A stretch of 64,000 bases of DNA, taken from contig JAHZHN010000004.1 in assembly GCA_019420275.1 (NCBI GenBank), forward strand, positions 183,450 through 247,449, written 5' to 3'. The stretch is from Clostridiales bacterium. Lineage in GTDB: Bacteria > Bacillota > Clostridia > Lachnospirales > Lachnospiraceae. Position numbers and translations under genes: made by a program. This document shows, piece by piece, positions 1 through 9,857 of the stretch; position 1 is the first letter of the stretch, and each line of letters begins with the position of its first letter. The notes below the pieces were generated by a model. The model was not told the origin of the DNA. It saw nothing but the letters and a program-made list of their open reading frames with translations, and made no database searches.

Positions 1-1
1 A

Positions 2-130
2 AAGTATCCGATAACGAATGAGATGATGGGGAAAAAATTTGAGATACAGCATTCTAAAAATGAGGATTGCAGAGTGTATATTGCAAAAGAACTAAGCGAT
101 AAATACAATTTGATAATAAGTGAGGAATAA
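2..130 (+). CDS. 3' end of an upstream gene (partial, unknown)
   Basis: A reading frame is open from the window edge to TAA at 128-130 and gives about 42 residues ending in NLIISEE. Its stop lies two bases before the next start codon, so it is probably the preceding gene of the GTPase/tubulin operon. Too little remains to assign a family. Confidence 0.6.
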   Translation, partial: KYPITNEMMGKKFEIQHSKNEDCRVYIAKELSDKYNLIISEE

Positions 131-132
131 GT

Positions 133-1917
133 ATGAAAGAATCATGGAATAGCATTAAATGCCCTTTTTGTTTCAAAAGATTTGCACATAATGAAGTACA
201 TTTTCGAATTGCAGAGGGAGCATGTGCTGAGGCAAATGAAAAAATGGAGCAGGCATCTTCTGATGAGGAAAAACAGAAATATAAAAAATTTGTTATAAGA
301 GATACACTAGATTCGAAATATGAAAAAGTTTGGGGAAAACTTCGTGGAGGAACACCGCCGGAAAACGTGGAGAGGCTGTTTTATGTACCATGGGTTGATG
401 AAAATAACAAATATGAAATGATCAATGGAGATTACATTATGGATGAGGATGGATTTGTAGAGAGTATCGAAGATCAATGCGCTCATCTTTCAAGTCATAC
501 AAGGATTTGTCCTCATTGTCATAATAAACTTCCACAGTATTATGGAAAAAATCCGCAAAAGTTCATTGCTATTCTTGGTGTATCTGCATCTGGAAAAACT
601 GTTTTTATCAAACAATTGTTACAGAGATTTGGAAGTTCTACACAGGAAGGAATTTTGAATCATGTAGATGGATCCTGCATTGGATTAACTTTGCCGGAAG
701 ATGATAATTTATATATTACTTTGGGTCAGCCACTTCCAGATTCAACGAGAGATTTGAATTTTAAAATACCATATTTTGTTACGATGAATTTTAAAAAGAA
801 CAATATGGTTACAACTTACGATTTTGTAATATACGATGTAGCAGGAGAAACTCTTGTGAATACAGATTTGAACAAATTTAATTTTTTTGCAGGGTATATC
901 AAAGAATCAGATGCTATTATTACGCTGATAGATCCAATGCAGTTAGTTAGAAATCCAAAGCCAGAGTATCCTGCCGGAGAAATGATTAAGACGTTATACA
1001 CAGTGTTCGGTGAACAGGTAAAAGTTCCTATGGCGATAGCCGTTTCTAAATCAGATTTGCTGATTTCCAATCCACTGATTAGAGAAACATTAAATCCGGA
1101 CGGCATGTATTTTAACGAACATTCCATGATTACCAAAAATATTCCATGGGATCCAGAAAAAAAATATTTTTATGCCGATGTATATTCAATGTTAAATAGT
1201 CAGCTGAAAAAGTTCTTAAAAAACGTGGTGGCGCAATTTTACAGCGATGTTGAAAATAATGCTCAAAATGCGACCTTTTTTGCAGTATCAGCATTATTTG
1301 ACGGAGTAGATCAGAAGCTTACGTTTGAGTTATCTTCTAAAGAGGAATGGAAGAGTGATGATATACAAGAGTATATTGAAAAATTCTCTATTCTGAAGAA
1401 TAAACTGAAAGATATACAATATGACTTGGAGGATCAGGAAGCAAATCCTGACGAGAATATTATTGATACAAACAATATCATTGTTGACAGAACATTTGTT
1501 TTTGATCAAAGTGATGAAATGGTACGAAAGTTAGATTTAATTCTTGGACAAGTATCAATGTTGTCCACTCGGGCTGAAATTCGGGATGCGGTATTTGAAC
1601 AGTTTCCTGAAGATGAAAAAATTGAGTTGATTGCTTCTGATAAACGTGGTGATGAAATTTTATCTGCAAGAGAATTAATTAAATATATTGGTTATCTAAA
1701 TGAAGAAATGGAAGACTGTATGTTTGATATGTATATGCAGGGATATCCACGAAGCAATGGAGATTTAAAGTCATTAAGAATTGAAGAGCCGTTTTTCTGG
1801 ATTTTAAGTGAACTTGATATTATCGGGCGGGGAGACCGTTATGAGCAAAAGCAGTCTGAACCGAAACCGCGGTCATGGTCATGGAAATTTTGGGGGAAGG
1901 GGAAGAATAAAAGATGA
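133..1917 (+). CDS. Zinc-ribbon P-loop GTPase, DO-GTPase-like
   Basis: 594 residues. CPFC at residues 10-13 and CPHC at 126-129 could form a split zinc ribbon. A GTPase core follows: P-loop GVSASGKT (149-156), a DVAGE switch II/Walker B-type motif (235-239), and SKSD (305-308) in the place of the NKxD base-specificity motif. The C-terminal half is helical and charged and ends in a basic tail. Family knowledge: this layout recalls the 'double GTPase' (DO-GTPase) families found beside GAP1 proteins in predicted bacterial conflict systems, and the next gene fits a GAP1 protein. GGAA lies just before the ATG, and the end overlaps the next start by 4 bp (ATGA), indicating coupled translation. GTP hydrolysis is inferred; the exact Pfam family is not certain. 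Confidence 0.75.
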   Translation: MKESWNSIKCPFCFKRFAHNEVHFRIAEGACAEANEKMEQASSDEEKQKYKKFVIRDTLDSKYEKVWGKLRGGTPPENVERLFYVPWVDENNKYEMINGDYIMDEDGFVESIEDQCAHLSSHTRICPHCHNKLPQYYGKNPQKFIAILGVSASGKTVFIKQLLQRFGSSTQEGILNHVDGSCIGLTLPEDDNLYITLGQPLPDSTRDLNFKIPYFVTMNFKKNNMVTTYDFVIYDVAGETLVNTDLNKFNFFAGYIKESDAIITLIDPMQLVRNPKPEYPAGEMIKTLYTVFGEQVKVPMAIAVSKSDLLISNPLIRETLNPDGMYFNEHSMITKNIPWDPEKKYFYADVYSMLNSQLKKFLKNVVAQFYSDVENNAQNATFFAVSALFDGVDQKLTFELSSKEEWKSDDIQEYIEKFSILKNKLKDIQYDLEDQEANPDENIIDTNNIIVDRTFVFDQSDEMVRKLDLILGQVSMLSTRAEIRDAVFEQFPEDEKIELIASDKRGDEILSARELIKYIGYLNEEMEDCMFDMYMQGYPRSNGDLKSLRIEEPFFWILSELDIIGRGDRYEQKQSEPKPRSWSWKFWGKGKNKR

Positions 1918-4900
1918 TTGAACAGGTATTATATAGAAGAACTCTGCAGGGATATTCAGAGTTCAATTCCAAAGGATTAACGAAGGAACAGGCACATAAT
2001 GTTAATGTGGTTATGAATACAGCCATAACAAAAATGAAAGATCTGGGATCCGGTGCTGATTCTCCGTTTATGATATATCCTTTTCCGGAAATGCAGAAGG
2101 TGTGCATCGCTATATTCCAGAGAGAGTTTTCAAAAGGACGAGGAAATTCTGTGAATCATGCAATCTTAATTCCCTGGGATGAATATCAGGAATTGAAAAA
2201 AAATCCGGAGAATATCTGGGGATTTACTTATAAAAATTTCCTTTCCAAAAAAGAAAATCATCGTGGGGAAATGATATCATTAAAGCATTTGGATACAGTG
2301 GAAAATCCAGAGTTAAATAAGGAAGTCATATTTCAAGAATATCATTTAAATAATCCGGGATTTTTAAAATTTTTAACAGCCATATATACTTCTTTGGGGA
2401 AAAACAAAAAATATACTTGCGGGATTGAGGTTGATAACGCAAAAGATTTCAATAAAGTGATGAGGCATTTTGGGTATCTGATTATGAGTATGCTGCCGCT
2501 TGAATTGAGAGATCAAATTTCTTTTTGCAGCAGGAGTGTGCCAGATACTATGAAGATCACTGTGCAGGTGATTTCAGAAGACAGTTTGAGTCAGCCGGAT
2601 GTAGTTTATAATTTGAATTCTGAAGAATGTAAAGTTCATAGCAAATATGTGGAGATAACAGACTTTTATTTAAATGACTTGATGAATATGACAGATTCTT
2701 CACTGAAAAGTTATTTTTCAATTCTGGATGAATTTAAAAATAATCTAAAATTATCCGAAAATAGTGAAGCGCAATATGTTGTTACCAAATTGCTTAAGTT
2801 ATCGCAAAAACCAGAATTGTTTCAATCAGAAACAGCAGAGAACCAGCTTGCATTTATTAATGATGTATTTTCACTTTCAACAGAAGAAACGGATATTATT
2901 AATCCGATTGTCGTTACATTATTGCCATATGTAGACCCACAGCGTCATATGGAAGTATTTCAGATTAATTTTGGATTATATCGAAAATTAGATCTTGAAA
3001 AAGAGATGGATAAAAAAATTTTGCCGCAGATAGAATATAATTTGCTGCAAAATTACAGGAATTCTACGCCGGAAGAAAAAATAGAACTTTACCAATCTGT
3101 ATTTAATACAGATGATTCCCACATTTCTCTTTATCATTTGATGATTGAATTTATGGATGTAAATGACATTCAGATTGACAAACAATTAGCAGAAATATAT
3201 GTTTCTTTATATGAAAAATTGTACGATACAGAATGGAGAGAGAAGCTTTACTGGAAGATCGAGAATATTTTCAGGAATGGCGATATTTCAGATAAAGATA
3301 AAATATGGGAAAGATTATATAAAGGAATAAATAAAACAGCCAGCACATGTTTTATGTATAATATTTTGAAAGAAAAAGATGAGCCTTTTCAAAAATCTGT
3401 TTTTTATATGCTTGTTGCGCTTTTTCAAGAAACATCAAATTTGAAAATAAAAGAGCGTTATTATTCACGTATTATGGATGTCGTAGAACAGGAAGATGAT
3501 CAGTATCGTTTAAAGATTTTGAGACAATATAAGGATGCTTCTAAAGAATTAGAAAACACCTTGTGGATTGATACTTATAATTCAATAAAGGATTATCGTA
3601 ATGTAATTGAAGATCCGGTTATTATGCAGTATCTGAATGAAAGATTTTGTGATGGCTCACATTCGAAAGTGTGTGATTTATATTTAGATTATATCGAATT
3701 TTTACCAGTAAAGGATTTGGAAGATATTATTCATGATATTGCACAGAAGTCTGTAAGAAGAGAACGTGAAATAAAACTGCTGAGCGCGGTGATTTCTGCA
3801 TTGGTTAAAAAGAAACAAAAGGTTTCACTTGAGGCATTAAAAGGATTGATTTCTTCAGCAGGAAATGATAACGGAAACGAATTGGGGGCCTATATCCGTG
3901 AGTTATATTTGTCAGATGATACAGAGAATAGTCTGGAAATATATAGTTATCTGGAAAAAGAGTGTCCTCAGATTTATAATAATCTGAATTTGCAGAAGGA
4001 AAATCTTGCTTCTTTTGATTCCTATTGTGCAGCAAACTTGAATCGAAATATATTGAATGACAGACAACGACTTTATCAAAGATTAAAATATCTTGAACAG
4101 CTTAAATATAATCAAAAATCTTATGATAAAATCTTCTCGTTATATCGAAGTTATATTAAGAAAGAATTTGTAAAGATTAAAACAGATTATGACAGATATT
4201 TGAAATGCAGAGATATTTTGAATCAATTATCAGCAATTGATGCGACTCAGTTTGGGGCGAGTTATATGGCTGCGTTGGAAGATAAAGTACGGGAATGTTT
4301 TTGGAAGGATTCCAATGAATCAACTTTTACCTATAAATATTGTGATATTTATACAAGAAATAGTGATGTGTTCTCAGTTAAATATGCAAATCATGAGAAT
4401 CATATACTGGCAGAAAATATAAAAGGATTGATCAATGGAAGATATGTTGACTGGGATAAAGTATATAAAATGCTGTTGTCAAAAGAATATATTCCAAAGG
4501 ATAATCTGCGTATTCATATATCGAAAGATTTTATAACGCAATATCGCAACAGAGGATTCAACATATCACAACCAGAGTATATCGCATTTGAGTGTGTTAA
4601 TAAAAATAATTTAAAAATGGATTATACGGCGCTTTTTGAAAATTTGCAGAAGTACGGTTACCCTATTAATTCCAAAAGTATAGCAGATATGCATATTTTT
4701 AGTTATATTCCTGTCGGCAGACAATTACGGAAAAAAATAAGCAGTTATAAGAATTATCAAAGCATACATCCATCATATAAAGATATTATTACAGGTTTAT
4801 TGATTGAACAGGTGGTAGTTTTTGTTATGCTGCTGATAAATAATATTACAAGATTTTTTGCTTTAAAACAAATAGGTAATGGAGATGGATACAATACAAA

Positions 4901-5213
4901 ACTTTTTTTAAACTATGCAGGATATGAAATCCTGATAATAGTTGTTGTGGCTGTCACAATCCTGTTAATGATTCGTGCTAACAGAAGAAAAAGTTTTTAT
5001 TATGACACAGATGTTTTCATATTATTGATAGCAAATTTGGTACTTACTGTATTTGCAATAATCTTCAGTATTAGATTTACCTGGTTATTGTTTGATATTT
5101 TGATACCAGTGATTATCATGGCAACGGTTATTTTGTTAAATAGGAAATCCAGAGATGTGATAGGAAGTCCATCCGGGGACATGTCGGGAACAGGGGGTAA
5201 TATTTATGACTAG
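1914..5213 (+). CDS. GAP1-like GTPase-associated protein with C-terminal membrane helices
   Basis: 1099 residues. The N-terminus (LYRRTLQGYSEF, residues 6-17; GRGNSVNHAIL, 75-85) resembles the N-terminal domain of GTPase-associated protein 1 (GAP1-N). A long helical middle (about 250-950) looks like a scaffold or receptor region with no motif I recognise. Four hydrophobic segments lie between about residues 957 and 1075, so the protein is probably membrane anchored near its C-terminus. It overlaps the GTPase gene by 4 bp and the next gene by 8 bp. Inferred role: membrane-bound partner or effector-tethering subunit of the GTPase. AT-rich codon use sets it apart from the core genes after 24 kb. 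The GAP1 assignment rests on two short motifs plus gene context. Confidence 0.6.
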   Translation: MIEQVLYRRTLQGYSEFNSKGLTKEQAHNVNVVMNTAITKMKDLGSGADSPFMIYPFPEMQKVCIAIFQREFSKGRGNSVNHAILIPWDEYQELKKNPENIWGFTYKNFLSKKENHRGEMISLKHLDTVENPELNKEVIFQEYHLNNPGFLKFLTAIYTSLGKNKKYTCGIEVDNAKDFNKVMRHFGYLIMSMLPLELRDQISFCSRSVPDTMKITVQVISEDSLSQPDVVYNLNSEECKVHSKYVEITDFYLNDLMNMTDSSLKSYFSILDEFKNNLKLSENSEAQYVVTKLLKLSQKPELFQSETAENQLAFINDVFSLSTEETDIINPIVVTLLPYVDPQRHMEVFQINFGLYRKLDLEKEMDKKILPQIEYNLLQNYRNSTPEEKIELYQSVFNTDDSHISLYHLMIEFMDVNDIQIDKQLAEIYVSLYEKLYDTEWREKLYWKIENIFRNGDISDKDKIWERLYKGINKTASTCFMYNILKEKDEPFQKSVFYMLVALFQETSNLKIKERYYSRIMDVVEQEDDQYRLKILRQYKDASKELENTLWIDTYNSIKDYRNVIEDPVIMQYLNERFCDGSHSKVCDLYLDYIEFLPVKDLEDIIHDIAQKSVRREREIKLLSAVISALVKKKQKVSLEALKGLISSAGNDNGNELGAYIRELYLSDDTENSLEIYSYLEKECPQIYNNLNLQKENLASFDSYCAANLNRNILNDRQRLYQRLKYLEQLKYNQKSYDKIFSLYRSYIKKEFVKIKTDYDRYLKCRDILNQLSAIDATQFGASYMAALEDKVRECFWKDSNESTFTYKYCDIYTRNSDVFSVKYANHENHILAENIKGLINGRYVDWDKVYKMLLSKEYIPKDNLRIHISKDFITQYRNRGFNISQPEYIAFECVNKNNLKMDYTALFENLQKYGYPINSKSIADMHIFSYIPVGRQLRKKISSYKNYQSIHPSYKDIITGLLIEQVVVFVMLLINNITRFFALKQIGNGDGYNTKLFLNYAGYEILIIVVVAVTILLMIRANRRKSFYYDTDVFILLIANLVLTVFAIIFSIRFTWLLFDILIPVIIMATVILLNRKSRDVIGSPSGDMSGTGGNIYD

Positions 5214-5970
5214 AGATACAATAAAGCGTACAATGTTTAATATTATTTTAGTAATATTGTCGGTTATAAGTATTATCGCGGCCGGTTTCATTTCAAAGAA
5301 TGAATATAATAAGAAGAAAGTAAACGATTATCAGCAGAATTTAGAAATTTATACAGATCAGCAAATCATCCATCAGGTGATGGCAGATTATTCTGCAGAG
5401 AATGGATTTTCAGAAAATGATATTCAAAATGTCAGCATAAATGTAATAGATGAAAATAAAACCTTTACTGCTACAGCGGATATTACCAAAAAGACAAATG
5501 TCAGTGAGAAATCCTACAGCGTCAATTATTCCTACAATGCGATAGATGGACAATGGATACTGGACGAAAAATCCAGAGAATTTAGAGCAAAACCAATGAA
5601 ATGGTTAGTGCAGGGAACAAAATGGAAAGCGGCTGCAGAGGATAGGTCTCAATATATAGTTGAATTTACATCTATAACAGAGGCAAATGTAAGTGTCGAG
5701 GAAGTATCCAGTGAGACAGCCGGTCGGGCAGATGCAAATGATACGGGATGGCATACGTATCCGGATTTTTCCGGAAGAAATCAGAGGGAGACAGTGAGTT
5801 CATTTTCCATAAAAGACAAAACATGCGAATTGGAGAAAGAAAGCGACCAAATGTACAGTGGAGATATTCTAAGGCCGGATGGGACAGTTATTACATTAAA
5901 AGTAACATCTGATGCTGTAACAATGGATTTGGGAAGTGAAAAAGGAGAAATTATTTTAGAAAAGGAATAA
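5206..5970 (+). CDS. Membrane-anchored protein with exported domain, unknown family
   Basis: 254 residues. A basic start is followed by one hydrophobic helix (about residues 11-28), then a soluble domain rich in Thr, Ser and acidic residues that should lie outside the membrane. Repeated patterns such as DENKTFTATADI and DGTVITLKVTSD suggest beta strands, as in small lipocalin- or DUF-type exported domains, but I recognise no family. The ATG overlaps the previous gene by 8 bp, so translation is coupled. The last codons lie inside a perfect 18 bp inverted repeat (5951-5992), which could act at this junction of the operon. Confidence 0.6.
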   Translation: MTRDTIKRTMFNIILVILSVISIIAAGFISKNEYNKKKVNDYQQNLEIYTDQQIIHQVMADYSAENGFSENDIQNVSINVIDENKTFTATADITKKTNVSEKSYSVNYSYNAIDGQWILDEKSREFRAKPMKWLVQGTKWKAAAEDRSQYIVEFTSITEANVSVEEVSSETAGRADANDTGWHTYPDFSGRNQRETVSSFSIKDKTCELEKESDQMYSGDILRPDGTVITLKVTSDAVTMDLGSEKGEIILEKE

Positions 5971-5992
5971 TTGAATTCCTTTTCTAAAATAA
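5951..5992. repeat. Perfect 18 bp inverted repeat at an operon junction
   Basis: 5951-5968 is exactly complementary to 5975-5992 with a 6-base loop. The left arm carries the last codons and the first stop base of the upstream gene. The right arm ends eight bases before the next ATG. No T-run follows, so it is not a typical intrinsic terminator. It may be an RNA processing, stability or translation-control hairpin. Confidence 0.85.
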
Positions 5993-6000
5993 AATAAGAC

Positions 6001-6897
6001 ATGTTTAAGACAAAAAAATATTATATTAGTAAATTCAGCTGTGCAAATCAATATTGTGTGCAAAGAAAATTGAAGGAAAGATCTCCTTATGAAAAATGGG
6101 TACTGGCCAAAGGCAACAATCAGACCCGATATTGGATTTTGTTTGAGAAGATCAGTAATTTTTTTCCGGATTTAAGAGATTTATTTTTTGAATTACCAGT
6201 GCACAAATCAATTATTTATCCACTGGATTTAATTGAAAAGAAGAATCAATACATATCTCAAAATGAAATCGGATTTGTGTATCCGTTTCCAATACAGAAG
6301 TTTCAGATTTTTGAGAAAGCAATGAAGGCAGATAAAAAAGAAAAGATTGAAATGCTAAGGTTATTATGTAACACAATTGAGAGTCTTCATAAAGAAAAAA
6401 TTTATCTGATGGGATTTGATATAAAGCAGATTTTCATTATAAATGGGAAGATAAGGATCCGTTATAACGGATTTAATATTTGTAACCGTAACAGTGTGTA
6501 TCGAATTCCAGATTACCTTGCACAACAATATTCTGATGTTCCATGGATTTTAGATTTATTTTCTCTTGTGACTATTATTTTTGAGTCCATATATGGATGG
6601 AAACCATTTTGTGGAACTATGACATCTTTTTCGCAGGATGAGGAGATTCAATTTGAAGTTTTTTATAATAACTTCAAAAAGAAAATATTCATTTTCGAGG
6701 AACAAAAAAAGTTAAATCAGATAGGTTTTTTGAGGGAGCAGAAATCCATTATTGAAAAATGGAATTCGACGGATAAAGAGATACAGGATTTTTTGAAAAA
6801 TGTATTGATGCTGAGTATTTCGAAAAACTGTGACGAGACCATTTTTTACGAAGCGGAAAAGCTTATCACATACTATGAAAATTCGAAATTATTTTAA
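6001..6897 (+). CDS. Degenerate protein-kinase-like protein (probable pseudokinase)
   Basis: 298 residues. The C-lobe of a Ser/Thr kinase can be traced: SLH (128-130) leads to GFDIKQIFI (138-146) in the place of the catalytic loop, with D140 and K142 kept but the Asn of the usual DxKxxN changed to Phe. YNGF (155-158) stands where DFG should be. YLAQQY (172-177) replaces the APE region. LDLFSLV (184-190) followed by GWKPF (199-203) matches the D-x-x-SLG ... G-x-x-PF helix. I see no clear glycine loop or N-lobe lysine. Loss of the metal-binding residues points to a non-catalytic binding role, perhaps as a sensor or adaptor. No Shine-Dalgarno precedes the ATG; an 18 bp hairpin lies there instead. 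Kinase homology is inferred from motif order. Confidence 0.55.
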   Translation: MFKTKKYYISKFSCANQYCVQRKLKERSPYEKWVLAKGNNQTRYWILFEKISNFFPDLRDLFFELPVHKSIIYPLDLIEKKNQYISQNEIGFVYPFPIQKFQIFEKAMKADKKEKIEMLRLLCNTIESLHKEKIYLMGFDIKQIFIINGKIRIRYNGFNICNRNSVYRIPDYLAQQYSDVPWILDLFSLVTIIFESIYGWKPFCGTMTSFSQDEEIQFEVFYNNFKKKIFIFEEQKKLNQIGFLREQKSIIEKWNSTDKEIQDFLKNVLMLSISKNCDETIFYEAEKLITYYENSKLF

Positions 6898-6917
6898 TGA
6901 GGCAGAAAGGGAAGAAG

Positions 6918-7796
6918 ATGGAAGAATATTTAAAACAGCTTTTTCGTGAAGACGGGGTAATGATTTTTCATACGGATTATCAGTTGTTTTTTAAACTTTT
7001 GAATAAATTTCCGAATGAACCTCAGAGAAGTGATTCATATTGTATAAATGCAATTTTAGGCGGAAACGCTTTTTATCAAAGTGTGGTGTTCTGCCTGAAA
7101 AAATCTGATCATAAACTAAATCAATATGTATACAATGCATTTGTCGATCAGATGTATAATGGTGAACGTTTCTGGAAAAAAGAAGGATACGATGCAGGTC
7201 ATTTCGAGGAATTGCTTCGAATGCTGTTTGAAATTGCTGCGTTGGATTTATCTGATATTCCGAAAAGGATTGTTGCCAAGGATTCTGCATATATGACAAA
7301 TGAAGAATTACAAAGAGAACTGAAAAATGCGGAAATGGCTTATGATGCGAAATTATACAGGACTGCGTATGAGAAAGCAAATAAACTGTTCGAGAGCGGA
7401 ATCAATGCCGCAGCTGGTCTGCTGGGAATGGCATATTATACAGGAAATGGAACGAAGCAGGATTATAATAAAGCCATGTATTATTTGTCATATCCTCATG
7501 CAAGAAGTGAAGAAAAGGAGCAACGGGAAAGAGAAGTTTTAGAAAGTATATTGGAAATGCGTGATAAAGCAGGATATAGTGTTATGATGTGCCTGGCGGG
7601 ATCATTGATAGTCTTTATATTTATGCTGATTACGAATTTCTTTTTTCGATGCACCGTTTTAGCGATAGCAGAAGCCGGATTATTGGCAGCAGGATGTGTG
7701 ATATTCATAAGAGCTTATCGAAGACGTTATATATTTGATTTTAGCAATTGGTTTTTGCTATTGGGGTGTATGTTTTTGAGTGTCTTGATGTTGTAA
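6918..7796 (+). CDS. Sel1-like repeat protein with C-terminal membrane segments
   Basis: 292 residues from the ATG at 6918, which has AGGGAAG three bases upstream. An earlier ATG at 6897 overlaps the previous stop but has a poorer ribosome site. Residues about 135-190 contain a Sel1/TPR-like unit (AYEKANKLFESG ... AAGLLGMAYYTGNG ... YNKAMYYL). Two or three hydrophobic helices follow, from about residue 210 to the end. Sel1 units bind proteins, so this may be a membrane-bound adaptor in the GTPase/tubulin operon. No catalytic motif is visible. Confidence 0.6.
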   Translation: MEEYLKQLFREDGVMIFHTDYQLFFKLLNKFPNEPQRSDSYCINAILGGNAFYQSVVFCLKKSDHKLNQYVYNAFVDQMYNGERFWKKEGYDAGHFEELLRMLFEIAALDLSDIPKRIVAKDSAYMTNEELQRELKNAEMAYDAKLYRTAYEKANKLFESGINAAAGLLGMAYYTGNGTKQDYNKAMYYLSYPHARSEEKEQREREVLESILEMRDKAGYSVMMCLAGSLIVFIFMLITNFFFRCTVLAIAEAGLLAAGCVIFIRAYRRRYIFDFSNWFLLLGCMFLSVLML

Positions 7797-7810
7797 AGGG
7801 GTAATAAAGT

Positions 7811-9178
7811 ATGATATTAAACAGTAGAGAAGAAAAACTGGGAATTAGAAATATCGGGGCAACGGTTACTGCAATAATTTTATTGTCCATGTATTTTATA
7901 CATGATTTTAAAATGGATCAGCAGATAGTAAATGCAGGTATTTACATAATCATTATAATCATATGTGCCAGTGTAACAATGGAAAAACAATTTTTTTATG
8001 AATCAATATATACTTTGATTTTAATGTTCTTTTTGGGAATTTTCATAAAGAATAGCATTCCATATCTGAATCATCCTGATTGGTTTAATGACTCTTTTGC
8101 GGCAAACTTAGATCATATAGAAAATGGCTCAGAATTAATTCAAAGGGTTTTGGAAACATCATATATACAATTCTATCTGTTGGGATTGCTTCTTTGGTTT
8201 ATTGCGAAAACTTGTAAAAAGTCTTTTCTGTCAACGAAATTTATATATACAATGAGCATCCTGGGGATCTTTTCTTTCTGGGCACTCATATTCCATATTT
8301 GTGCCGCCTTTTTTTTGAAATATCGATTGATAGAAACTATTATTTTTGCAGTTTTTGTTATTGGTGCATTTTGGGAGACATTTACAACAAAAGTATTTCA
8401 AAGAAAAAGTGTATGGGAATTAAGTATTCTGGTATTGTTAATGAGTGCAATAGCATTATTTTATGAAATACCATTTTCAAATTTAGTTTCTTCGTTTAAA
8501 AGATTATATGATGCGGAATGGTATTATCTGCTGGGGCTGACTCTAATATGTTGTATTTGTATTTTGTCCGAGAAGAAAAAAGAGGACAATATGATAGGTG
8601 TTTCAATTCTGATAACGATGCTTCTCCTTTTTTGGAGAAAAAATGGGAGTATGATGTTTGGACTGGAAATGCTGCTTGTTTTCCATATTGCAGCGGTTTT
8701 TATGTATCAGTGTATTTGGAATTGGTTCTGTTTATCTAAAAATGATAAAAAGAGCATAGACCATCGGTATATTTATATTGGAAGTTATGGTGTGGTGCTT
8801 CTTTTTACTATATTGGTTCAATTACATCTTATGCTATCTGCAATATTATTTATAGTTGGGATAGGGGCACTTTTAATGTACTATGGGAAACATATTGACA
8901 TTAGGGGGAAATTCTGGGGAATAATTTTCATAGGAATGATACCATGGATATTGCTGGAAGTAACTATGGATTCTTTAGGAAAACTTCCGGCCTCCCGTAA
9001 TACTGTGATCGCAGCAACCGTTATGTTTTGGTGTGTGTGCAGCATAGCCCTCTCATGGAAAGACAGCGGTAATATGAAATCAATTGTACTGAAAAAGGCA
9101 AATGCAGAATCTATTATGGCCAGTATGTCAGCTATAGCATATTTTCTGATGATAATTGTATTGTTGATCGAAATGTGA
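7811..9178 (+). CDS. Polytopic membrane protein, unknown family
   Basis: 455 residues, almost entirely hydrophobic, with roughly ten to twelve possible membrane-spanning helices separated by short charged loops. A larger loop (about residues 85-110) contains NHPDWFNDSF and probably faces outward. It has a GGGGTAATAAAGT ribosome site and follows the Sel1-like gene by 14 bases. No transporter signature is recognised. In context it may be the pore, scaffold or membrane platform of the system, which is inference only. Confidence 0.6.
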   Translation: MILNSREEKLGIRNIGATVTAIILLSMYFIHDFKMDQQIVNAGIYIIIIIICASVTMEKQFFYESIYTLILMFFLGIFIKNSIPYLNHPDWFNDSFAANLDHIENGSELIQRVLETSYIQFYLLGLLLWFIAKTCKKSFLSTKFIYTMSILGIFSFWALIFHICAAFFLKYRLIETIIFAVFVIGAFWETFTTKVFQRKSVWELSILVLLMSAIALFYEIPFSNLVSSFKRLYDAEWYYLLGLTLICCICILSEKKKEDNMIGVSILITMLLLFWRKNGSMMFGLEMLLVFHIAAVFMYQCIWNWFCLSKNDKKSIDHRYIYIGSYGVVLLFTILVQLHLMLSAILFIVGIGALLMYYGKHIDIRGKFWGIIFIGMIPWILLEVTMDSLGKLPASRNTVIAATVMFWCVCSIALSWKDSGNMKSIVLKKANAESIMASMSAIAYFLMIIVLLIEM

Positions 9179-9196
9179 TGGATAAGGAGAAAAAAC

Positions 9197-9856
9197 ATGT
9201 CAAAAATTCAAAAAGAAAAAATTGTATGTGCGTGCTGCGGACAGGAAGTAGAAATAGAGAGAATGTATTCTTTTTCCTCGGATAAAGTGGGATTAGATGG
9301 AAATAAATATCATTTTTTACAATATGAACTGGAAGAATGTCCTGAATGTCATTATGCATCATTAAATATCAGCGATACGGGGATTCAGGTATCAAAAAGC
9401 ATATTGGATTCTTTTCGAATGAAACCCGGATTTGATCAGATTAAGGATCATAAGTATATTAATCTTTTGAAAGCAGCGGATATTTATGAAAAAAATAACA
9501 AACCACTGCTGCAGGCATATATGTTAAGACTTGCAAGCTTTTATGCGGAGGGAAAATCAGAAAAAAATCTTTCAAAGAATTTATTAAGACTCGCCAATCT
9601 GGCTCTGCAGACATACTTTAACGGCAAAGACGAGTTGACATTGAATGATGTCGCAACTGCAATATATATGGTTGATGGAAATCGAAGAATTGGGATGATG
9701 ACAGATGCCGAAAGTATGAGTAATGATCTTATTCTTTTACTGGACGGCGTCAAAGAAAGCGATAAAGCAAATCATATTCGGAGATTGATAGAGTTTGAAA
9801 AAGAACTGATAGAAAAAAAAGATATGGATCAGCATTTAATCAGTGAGGTACTGTAG
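9197..9856 (+). CDS. Zinc-ribbon, helical-repeat protein (DUF2225-like)
   Basis: 219 residues. CACC (residues 11-14) and CPEC (about 50-53) make a four-cysteine zinc-binding module. The rest is helical, with a TPR-like pattern (ADIYEKNNKPLLQAYMLRLASFYAEG; shown here only as its outline). DUF2225 proteins have this plan of a zinc ribbon followed by helical repeats, so that family is a reasonable match but not proven. AAGGAG precedes the start. The stop is one base before the next start, so the two genes are probably translated together. Confidence 0.55.
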   Translation: MSKIQKEKIVCACCGQEVEIERMYSFSSDKVGLDGNKYHFLQYELEECPECHYASLNISDTGIQVSKSILDSFRMKPGFDQIKDHKYINLLKAADIYEKNNKPLLQAYMLRLASFYAEGKSEKNLSKNLLRLANLALQTYFNGKDELTLNDVATAIYMVDGNRRIGMMTDAESMSNDLILLLDGVKESDKANHIRRLIEFEKELIEKKDMDQHLISEVL

Positions 9857-9857
9857 T

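Noticed and set aside
4237..4422. 61-residue frame on the + strand within the GAP1-like gene
   Set aside because: Out-of-frame shadow with no ribosome site.
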